Source: Phialocephala subalpina | Lineage: Eukaryota > Ascomycota > Leotiomycetes > Helotiales > Mollisiaceae | Direction of reading: 5' to 3' | Length of the DNA: 64,000 nt | Assembly: GCA_900073065.1 (NCBI GenBank) | Contig: FJOG01000002.1 | Coordinates: 566,800 to 630,799, forward strand | Shown: positions 55,322-64,000 of the stretch, piece by piece | Layout of the letters: each line of letters begins with the position of its first letter | How positions within the stretch are numbered: position 1 is the first letter of the stretch | Position numbers and translations under genes: made by a program | Notes under the pieces: model-generated | The model's input: only the letters and a program-made list of their open reading frames with translations | Databases searched by the model: none | Told to the model about the DNA's origin: nothing

Positions 55322-57118
55322 TTACACGCGCTTCCTCGCATCAGTAGCAGCATTCTGAGCAGCCTGCTCCTGCCTCTGCCTCATCTGCTGACTCCTCATC
55401 TCCTCCAGCGCAGCCAACTTCTGCTCCTTCATCCTCCTATGCCTCTCTCTCGTCTCCGCTCTCCCAGCCTCCAACTCACTATGCACTAACGCCCTATCCA
55501 GATCCTCATCTCTCCAATTCCTACCTCGACGTCCGCCTTCACCCCACATGCTTACACGCTGGACTTTCCGGAGCTTGTGAAGACCGTACGTACAGACAAA
55601 AGCGGTGAGGACGAAAGCCCAGCCTGTTACGCCCATGAAGCCGAAGTCGGATTCTTCGATGAAGTTTTTGAGATTCATGCCGTAGAGTGCGGCGACGAGA
55701 GCGCCGGAGCCCATGCCGAGGGTGCCGATGGAGAATTTGAGGTCAAGGACCATGAGGGAGTTGCGGTTTGCGTCTAGGATTGCTTTGACGCTGGCACGAA
55801 TTAGTAGGTGTGATGATGGGAAGAAATGGAGGCTTACATCTCTTCTGTGTTGCGGATATTGGAGACCAAGTTCCCAGATTCTTGAACGATCTCGTCGCAG
55901 AGCTTGTGATAGGATTCAAGAAGCATCTCAACTTCAGTGTGGTCATCCTCTCCGCGTAGCAAGTCATGGCTCTTCTCTGTCAAGTACATAGCTGCGAGAT
56001 CATCATCCGCTTCCAATAGCTCGTCGATGGCGTCTCGAACTAGCTTTGCTTTCTGCTCGAATGTGCCCAACTTCTTAGAGTAGATGAGAAGCATTCGTAG
56101 CTTGTCCCGGTCGATATCTTCTTCTAGCTCTCTCAGCACTCTCACAACTGGTTTCCTAACTCCTTCAAATTCCGTCTCCAAGCTCGTGATGACAGAAATA
56201 AGAACCGATTCCAGAGCACGAAATTCGTAAGGGAGCCCTCCTGCCGAAGGAGAATTCTGCTTTTGCCGAAGCTTGTCTTCCAAGTCGTATATGAAGGCAG
56301 ATTGGTTGTATGAATCCGTAGTGCCATATGCATCAAAGACCAGGACTCGATTGGACTTTATAAGAACTCGAAGATGGAGGAGATTGATCAGGATAGCTGA
56401 AGGCCGGACAAGAATGTGAGGTAGAAGACTTGAATCAATCTTCCTCAAATCACGAGGAAGAAGTCCATACTGTAGCCAACAATTAGCATTGCCACCGAAC
56501 CTTCAATCCATTCCAACATACCTTTGCAATCAACTCGCTCTTCTTAAACTCCCCACTCGCCAAAACCACATTCCCATTCTCGTCCAATTCCGTACACCTC
56601 AATTTCGGCTGTGCAGCAGCTTTAGCAGAAATATGTCTCCCGAGACTGAACATCGAAGTGTCGTTCCCATCCTCAGACCCGAGTAAATGCGAGGGTAAAT
56701 CGTCTGGTTGTAGAGGTCTCCCGCCTTTCGAAGATGTCACGCCCCATAACCTCTTATACCACTTTTGGTTCCATTTCCGAGGACCTGTGGAAGCTGTCCT
56801 TTGCGCTGTCAACGGGCCTGTGTATCCAAGTCTTTTATTCCTAGCTCCATTGTGAGTTTCACTCCCATTTGCAGGTAACTTCTTCGTAGAGCTATTCGTC
56901 CTGGGCCACAATGAATCGAAATTCAGAAACCCGGCTTCAACAGTCGCCCGTCGCGGCACAGTCGTAGACAATCGTCTTGTCTTGGGAGCTACCGCACATA
57001 GCTTCGGTGTTCGGAGTGCATGGTCGAAGTGGGCGCTGGGACTGAAGAAGCAGATGTCGGATTGGATTCGAAGATATTCTAGGAGGGAGGAGGATGGTGC
57101 ACGTAGAGCGGACCGCAT
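55322..57118 (-). CDS. MRS2: mitochondrial magnesium channel, MRS2/LPE10 (CorA family)
   Basis: This is an inner-membrane Mg2+ channel of the CorA-Mrs2-Alr1 superfamily, predicted at 565 residues. The exons are 57118-56522, 56469-55838 and 55790-55322. An Arg/Ser-rich N-terminus ([17 protein letters not shown]) fits a mitochondrial presequence. The family block [20 protein letters not shown] is followed by [14 protein letters not shown], then a long helical matrix domain. The second splice leads to [20 protein letters not shown], the first membrane helix with [15 protein letters not shown] (the selectivity GMN motif) and a second helix. A basic, Arg/Gln-rich C-terminal tail of about 80 residues ([13 protein letters not shown]) is longer than in yeast. 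Confidence 0.94.
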
Positions 57119-59339
57119 AGCAGCTGTGAGAGAGCCTGCTTGTCTGCGTGGACGCGGGCGATTGCTGCAGAGACGACGGTCATTGTTCTGATCAAAAACT
57201 TGAAGCTGGGATGTATGGGTAATTGTCGGGCCGGAATGGCGTCATGTGATGCGGCTAACTTTCAGGGGGTCTTCGGTTGTTTATCCTAGTCTTGACGGTT
57301 CTCAAGCTGCTGTTAAGTAGAATGTCTGTGGTTTGTTTAGATGTTGGTCTATTTACCGTCTTGATTTCATATTGGGACATTGAAAACTCATCATTGTCCA
57401 AAGAACCAAGAAGATATTAAATACCTTCCAATATCAAGACTGGTTTTGCACAACGGTACAGGACATCCAGTCAGTTTGTTGTATGGAAGGAGGATTCCAC
57501 CTTAGAAGGAACCCTTCAAATTTAGAGCTGACATCTGTCCAGGCCAATTATCAGCCTTCTCAGTCTAGGGAGCGGTCTCCTAATTCCAAAAGATCGAATC
57601 CAGATGTTGAGTTCCCCAAGCTATAGTCTTGAGACCCTCATCCACATAAAGGCACTCAACTCATGATACCGAGGAACAGAAGTATGAACGTTAATACTAT
57701 ATAAGGTTATAAAGATCCGCGATAGGACGTATATTAAGTTCTGCTTTAAAAAGGTAGTTTAAAGTAAGAATTTCGTAATATTTAAAGGTATAGATTAATT
57801 AAGTACGTAGTTTCAATCATTTTCTGAATGAATTGCCGGCTACCTGGGTCGATTTAGACGAGGCGCCGATAGGAGTCAAGTGTCGTTGTTCGTGTAGGAT
57901 GGGTTGGTTGAGAAAGGAGGCGCTAAAATTAGGTGGTTCGCTTAATTGAGGGATGTGATTTTCACTGGGATTGCGTGGACCACTCGATTCGAGGGGTGTC
58001 GCATACGATTGGTGTGACAAGGCTGTTACAGGTGAGCCTTACGGGCGGTGAGAAATCGTTCGATACAATGGTGGAGGTCGTTTGAGAGGCAAAGCACGTG
58101 GGAATTGAGGGGAAACCTAGAAGAGACTTGGTGTGTTTCATATCACGTGAAGGGTAACGGAGTTCGAGCTTTGATGTTGGTGGCAGAAGGATGCATAGTG
58201 ACGACAATTATACAGATGACCTTGGGATTAATGAATGAAACAACTCGAGATGAACTGCTCTTAATACGGGTAATAAAGGTGTCGTGTGGCTGCTTAGAGT
58301 TTCGGGAGGCTTGGTCTGGAAAAGGAGAGATTTGAGGAAGCGTGGGAGCAAAAAAACAGCAAACGCGGGTCGGGGTGGAATGTTTTTTCATATTTACGAA
58401 TGCGCATGGTACATTCAGAGGATTTGAATGACGGAATAATGAAATTGCAGGAGTGTCTTCGAACTGCGGTGAGAATCGCATGGTCAAGGTTCGATCAAGA
58501 CTTTGAAGACAAGGCTTTGAGGATGGAATGTATTAAAGTTAAGCTTTCTTGCACGTGTGGAGGAAATGAAGCTAGCAAAAAGTTCACATTTCTGAACCAG
58601 CCTGCTTGCATTCGGGGTGAGTGACGAGATTTAGGAGGACCTGATAGACGGGAAATTCTATGACATCGAAATTGAGATAGACTTCATGGCTTGACAGAGT
58701 GAGAAGTGAAGGTGGGGAGAAAGACATCGTGCTTCGAAATTGCCTGATTCGGCCCAAAACACGTCTCACCACCTTTTTCGAACCCATATGACATCCCATT
58801 TCTTCTTTCTCAACAATGCAAACATCTGACCGCCAACCATACGCTATTCATCCCGAGAGTATCTTTTGACTTTCTTACCAAACGTGTCATGTTCAACTTC
58901 TTGACGTATCGGTGAACATTTCATGACGCCGAGAGGAGTGTCCGGCCCCATAAGATACCGCATTTCGTTCACCGACGGTTCGCGCACACGCACAATCAAT
59001 TGACGAAACACACAGCATCTTGACGGAACAAGCAGCGAATTATTCCATAGGAACTCGAGTCTTCAAGTGTTCGAGTTCGGTCTCACTTTGATATTCAACA
59101 TCGGAGTCTCACCGATCAATCCCGCTCTCCACCGAGATCTCCGCCCTATGGCCCCTATCGCTGCCTTGCGCCAAGTCACGTGGAATCCACTTTCGCTCAT
59201 TTTAAATCATTTCGTTGGCTCGGCCTGGCGTGGCGCTTACCACATTAGCGTTGGTAGCGGGACCGCACTCGAGCTTGCCCTGAAGGGTTCTTAAAAGGCG
59301 ACTTCCTCTCAAAAGAGAAACCACTTGACCTCTTTGGTT
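57119..59339. other. intergenic region
   Basis: No gene is seen over 2.2 kb. 57680-57810 is AT-rich. E-box cores occur at ~58096 and ~59176, and a palindromic TCACGTGA at ~58143. Open frames on both strands (57962-58624) lack recognisable domains. Confidence 0.4.
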
Positions 59340-60727
59340 TTTTGCATTGAAACGCGTCGAGACAGACCCGAGAGCAACCAATTCATCCCTGCACGTCGAC
59401 AGCAAGCAGCACAAGCAATTCGATTCGAGGTCGAGATTCCGCGAAGGAGTGGAAAAGGAAATAAACACGCATCCAAGAAAGGTACGTCGCCGTCAGGTTC
59501 AATTTCTACATATGTTTGTCGGTCGCACTCGCACTTCTTCCCCCCTCCATCACGACACTGCCGTTCTCCTTTCGCGCAAACACTCGGGGCAGCAGCAACC
59601 ATTGAAAGACCAAACCCTTCTGGGGCGCGTCTACTTCCATCGAGTATCAAAATGGCGATCTCCGTCCCCTGACAGGGTTGGCGTCAACCCCTCCTTCACC
59701 GTCCTCGAGAGACGTGTTGCGACAAGAGGCAGCGGTATCGACAGAACAATCGCATGTGCGCATTGTTTATCGAGTCGCGATCGCAGCAGTGCTGGGTCGA
59801 AGTGCGTCCCCTCGTCCAGATTAACGCGTATATTGGCAAGTCGCACAAAGTGTTGGTACCGACATCCTCCCCTTGATGCTTCTCTTACGAGGCTTCGTCT
59901 GATCTCGAGGTCGCGGTCTCGCGTGCGCCCTCCCTCAATTTACAGAGCGCACCGCAGTTGGTTGCATATCTCGCACCAGCCTCCTGCCTCAAAACAGAAC
60001 AGAACAGACGTTTGCCGAGGACCATCCGCTCCTTCACCCCAGCAAGTTCAGCAGCACTGAACGAAGGAGCACCATGCAGGGCCTTCGCCAAGTCGAACGC
60101 CCTACGCCTGCACACGCCTCGCCACCAACAGCAAAGGCACAGCAGCGGAGTCAGCCTTTTCAGCAGTCGATACGGGTTTCGATACATCGACCTCCACCTC
60201 CACCTCCACCGTCCTTCCACCACTCACAGCGCCCCAACCACCCCAGAAATCCGGGTGTCTCTGTCGTCGGCCGCACTGAGGCCCGCATCCAGCACATCTG
60301 GTCTTCCGGGCTCCCCAAGAACCACCAAAGTCCACAAGCTTTGCTCTGCCCCAGCCTCCGCTCATCTTTCCTTGCAGTTATTCGCCTGTGCTTCTCAATC
60401 TATTCTTCTTTCTGTCATCCCGCACCCGCACCGCAGCCCTCACCTTGCCTGATCAATCATTAATCCCACTGTTTGTATTCAGGTTCCAAGGAAAAACATC
60501 CTAACCGGTCGCAAACGCCTCCAGTCGAATCCAGTCGAATCCAGCCGACATCCAAACAGTTGGCTGAATTTACTCGGTTCTACCCTTCACGCCAACCTCA
60601 ATCCAGTCTTTCGCGACCAGGTATCTGCGACAACCAGGACAACAGCCTCCACTCCCCATAAGCAGTAAGGCCATCGGCACGCAACTCAAAAGAGTCATTC
60701 TCGTCATACCTTACAGACCTTATCACA
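59340..60727 (+). other. long pyrimidine-rich leader of the MADS-box gene
   Basis: The sequence is rich in C and CA/TC tracts (CCTCCACCTCCACCTCCACC at ~60191-60210). It has several open frames without domain signatures and several possible uORF ATGs. Such long, intron-bearing leaders are common ahead of fungal transcription-factor genes. The true transcription start cannot be fixed. Confidence 0.4.
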
Positions 60728-61533
60728 ATGGCCGATATTACCGACCAACACGACCAAGGTTCGCCATCTGCCCTCGATGAGCATGCCGTTGGTAATGGCA
60801 ACTCAATCGAAAGTCGCGGTGTCAAGCGCCAGCGTCCCTCGACCGCCGACGACGACGATGATGACGATGACAAGCCCGGACGCGAGCGCAGAAAGATTGA
60901 GATCAAGTTCATCACAGACAAGTCGCGTCGTCACATCACCTTCTCAAAGCGCAAAGCTGGTATCATGAAGAAGGTGGGTTTCAATTGCTTCCTTTTACGC
61001 GTCGGCGCGCCAATTGCGGTCGCGTTTTGATTGAAGAACCCCTACTGATTGTTTACATCCAGGCCTACGAACTCTCCGTCCTCACTGGCACCCAAGTTCT
61101 TCTCCTCGTTGTCTCTGAGACCGGTCTTGTCTACACATTCACAACACCAAAGCTCCAACCTCTTGTCACCAAGGCAGAAGGAAAGAATTTGATTCAGGTA
61201 CGGGGGGAACATCCGCCTTGTTTACATGAACGTTTACTAACATGGTATCAGGCCTGTCTCAATGCCCCAGAACCTCCTTCGAATGGCGAGAACGGTGTTG
61301 ACGACCAAAACACGGCTGACTCTCCCGAGGAACCTACCCCGCAACATCTTCCACAACAGAACCGCATGCCGCAACAAACACAAAACATGCACCCAGGCTA
61401 TATGCCGCAGACCATCGAGCAGCAGCAGCAGGCCCTTGCATACCAGAACTATGTTGCGCAACAACAAAGAGGCGGTGGTTATCCAATGCCACCTCAGGCG
61501 GGCATTCCTCAACAACATTCGCATCAAGCATAA
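60728..61533 (+). CDS. MCM1: MADS-box transcription factor, MCM1/SRF type
   Basis: This is a nuclear DNA-binding factor of 220 residues from exons 60728-60973, 61063-61197 and 61252-61533. An acidic run (TADDDDDDDDKPG) precedes the MADS domain: RERRKIEIKFITDKSRRHIT, FSKRKAGIMKK, then across the splice AYELSVLTGTQVLLLVVSET. The SAM-like extension GLVYTFTTPKLQPLVTKAEG matches fungal Mcm1. The C-terminus is Gln/Pro-rich with short poly-Q (IEQQQQALAYQNYVAQQQ), as in co-activator regions. Homologues control mating-type, cell-cycle and development genes by binding CC(A/T)6GG with partner factors. The intron after the KAGIMKK motif supports the model. Confidence 0.96.
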
Positions 61534-64000
61534 ACTTGACTCCTGCATCCCTAGTACACGGAAGAGGGCCTAGTCTTTAACGCTGATACCCGACACAATA
61601 ATACCGTTCGTGTCTTGCGGGTCTCGAACCTCAAAACGTTGCTTGTTCGATTGGTGTCTGGTGTCGATTCATCTGGGTTTCCTTTTCTTTGACTTGCACA
61701 GAACGTCGTTTTCCACTTCTTTACAAAATCGAAACCTAAATGCGGATAATGGAATAATATGGCTCTCTTTTGAGAGGTTGATTGGGATGATGATGCAAGG
61801 TACTCTTGCGTCTCAGGGTGGTGGAAAGCATGCGATTGATAGCAGGAATGGGACCTGTCTCATTCGCCTCGTCATTGTCTTGGGGGTTGTTTGCTCTCGC
61901 TCATGCTCTGCCTGGCATTAGTCACTATGCTTTGGTCAGGAGTTCTCTTGCTCTCGGTTGGGGTGGGTGGTCCGGGTTGTTAGTCTCTCTCTCTGTACAG
62001 TACCAAACCTTCTCGGGCATCTCTATATGGTGAGGTGAATGCGATGATTATCAGTTAAGTTGTGCAACATGAGCTCTCTGTGATTTGCAACGGCGTGATA
62101 TGTGTGAAGTTGAAGCATTGTCTTTGTGAAATTTGGTTGTTCACTTGGTGTCTTTGAACGTTGTGTTTTGAGTGAAGTCCCAACCCATGGCATTAATCTG
62201 CTTACTGGTTTTTCTTTCTGAATGTTGTGGTAACATTGTATTGCTTTATTGATTATTGCAAAATTAAGGTTCCATAGAGCATCTAAGTTCAAAGTTGAAC
62301 TTCTGATTAGAAGGCGTTTGTTCCTTTGCTTGACCTACAACTACAAAAATTTCCACTCTACTCTATTAGCAGCAGGAGGGGTATCTAGATGTCGTTCTGT
62401 TTGAATGAGCCCGTGGATTATGTATTTACGATATTGAATCGATGAGCCAAAGATAAACAATTAGAGACTATTGAATCACGAGATCAAAACCTTCTGCAAG
62501 TATTTTGGTGATGATGCCTGTCCCTCTGCCTTGCTCTCTTTAGATCTCAGGTAGGACTGGGTGTGGTATGCACAAGTGAAAACAACTCTCTCATCCGATA
62601 TTTGTCTACCCCTATTTTCACTGTTACTTTTATTTGAAGCGATTCAAGCAAACGAACCCCTTTCATATCCCGGTCGGTCACAAGACTCCCATTCCGAGTA
62701 CCAGGAACAACTACAAACCAAACGTTGATTCATCCTATCCCAATGCCGTTCAATATACATGCAACAAGTTTAGGCCGCGCCGCGTGGCTTGTTTGCTTTT
62801 CCTTCATCCCATCTGGACATTCCAGATCTGGACTTCTTAGCAAGAACCCCTATTTTTATTTGAAGCATGCTTTTTGCGGGGTATCTTGGCCTTTGTTTTT
62901 TACACGTTGAACAAACAAGGCAGGGGTGACGGCCCCAGTGTTCGTTGCCACATTGTTGCATGGTGCAAGTGGCCTTTTCAGTAGTTGGTAAGCTTGGTGC
63001 ATTGCATGTGTGCTGACTTGCAATGCAGCTCTCGTCTGCTTACTACATCCAACCTCACTATCCTCACATCTTCATTCTGCTTCCGCGAATGAGGATAATC
63101 TCAGAAGTCGTCTGCCAGCAATAGAATAACGAGAGAAACGAGAAGATATCTAAGAGAGGTTTCTCAACTAGTTAAACAACTGAGAGAAGTCGAAGACTCA
63201 AAACGCGGATAACAACTTCTAAATTTGAAAGCAAGATATCGCAATATATATCATTCAGGTACAATACCCCAGAGATGGGAAAAGGAGTACACAGACTAGC
63301 GAGAGGATGTACTTTGATCTTTGGTATGTGCAAAGGAAAGAGGTTGCACTTCTTCACGATTGTATCGGTTCTTCAAAACACTAAACATCTACAGAAAGCG
63401 CAACGCAGACGAGTAGACAGTTGCCCTTGATAGCCATCTGCCTCTCATGACAGCTAGAGAGATTTTCACAATGAAATCCGCTCATATGAGGTACGGAGTT
63501 ATTTCCCAAATTTATCCTCCTGCACAAGTTCAGAGAACGAGGGTACGTCGGCAGCAGACTCTTCTCTGTCTTGAAGGTTTCGCCGTCAATCTCGATGAGG
63601 AGAAATGGGAGGTGAGAGCTCTTGGGTTCGTTATATGGAAAGGGGAACGTGATTGTGGTGCTTGTATGGGGTGAGGATCCGAGGTGGTCGTCTTTGGTTT
63701 GCATTTAGAGCTGAGAATCCGGAGATCGAGGAATGAGTGGATGTTTAGAAAAGTTAAGGGAATGTTTCCTACATCCCAAGCTCTCTACTTGGAGAGATCC
63801 GTGAGCTTAACCGCAGGAGCTTGATATTTTGGGTTTCATAGGGAGCCTTTGAACAGAAATCAGGCAGGAGGAATAATATCGTCCGAGGGTTCATTCATGT
63901 TGTACACAACCCTCCAAAATGCCTCGTCTAAAGACCTCGATCAAGTGATATCCTAGATAGCATAACGTACAATTTTCCCACTCGGAACCATGCCGTGTAC
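61534..64000. other. MCM1 3' region and gene-free end of window
   Basis: The 3' UTR of MCM1 lies in the first few hundred bases. I see no further gene. Frames at 61610-61921 (plus), 63381-63704 (minus) and 63447-63674 (plus) have no recognisable motifs, and no repeat stands out. A gene starting beyond 64000 cannot be excluded. Confidence 0.4.

Noticed and set aside
59347..60463. Long plus-strand frames before MCM1 as a separate protein gene
   Set aside because: They are low-complexity Arg/Ser/Pro/His sequence in two overlapping frames with no domain. They are better explained as the GC-rich leader.
1..64000. CRISPR array, bacterial operon or plasmid features
   Set aside because: The sequence is intron-rich eukaryotic DNA, with no direct-repeat/spacer array and no prokaryotic gene organisation.

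Overview
The window looks like nuclear DNA of a filamentous ascomycete (Pezizomycotina; a Leotiomycete is my best guess from protein flavour, which I could not test). Genes are intron-rich, with short 46-80 nt GT-AG introns carrying CTAAC-like branch points. They lie on both strands, and no operons are present. Several families are typical of filamentous fungi: a HET-domain gene, an HSPA12-like Hsp70, a CFEM-like cysteine-rich receptor, a RID/Masc1-type DNA methyltransferase and a CAR-like GPCR. One run of Ns (4118-4491) marks a draft-assembly gap.

Layout. 1-682: 3' part of a short-chain dehydrogenase. 1903-3655: APC-family choline/amino-acid permease. 3656-6367: AT-rich, gapped, repeat-bearing island without genes, probably transposon debris eroded by RIP. 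6368-7694: cAMP-receptor-like GPCR. 7970-10763: HSPA12-like Hsp70 (minus). 11958-14327: repeat-bearing coiled-coil protein with an apparent frameshift. 14328-16070: repeat debris and a decayed HET gene. 16603-18939: FAT1-type fatty-acyl-CoA synthetase. 19137-20990: membrane protein with three cysteine-rich repeats.

22345-31232 is a housekeeping block: YIF1, SRP receptor alpha, an alpha/beta hydrolase, ATP synthase subunit d, NAC alpha and ribosomal protein L14. 33417-36602: RID-like cytosine methyltransferase carrying an exact 250-bp tandem duplication and lacking its SAM-binding motif. 38298-40462: ADE4 (first step of purine synthesis), whose first two introns are copies of each other. 41713-43445: HhH-GPD DNA glycosylase. 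44092-46022: MSC7-like aldehyde dehydrogenase. 46516-47380: unknown protein. 48139-50863: multi-zinc-finger/RING protein, split from a C2H2 module by a single in-frame TAG. 51074-55028: head-to-head CYP53-like P450 and FAD monooxygenase, the latter with an in-frame stop. 55322-57118: MRS2 magnesium channel. 60728-61533: MCM1/SRF-type MADS-box factor behind a very long leader.

Themes. Decay (HET pseudogene, FAD monooxygenase stop, AT-rich islands) sits beside a RID-family methyltransferase that is itself damaged, so loss or weakening of RIP is a testable idea. YIF1 and SRP receptor alpha, both secretory-pathway genes, share a 233-bp promoter. The P450/FAD-monooxygenase pair looks like an aromatic-acid catabolic module. 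The most novel-looking observation is the pair of homologous 164/165-nt introns with matching inverted termini in ADE4, which resemble introner-like elements.

All exon joins were read by eye from splice signals and family conservation. Nothing was computed or searched.
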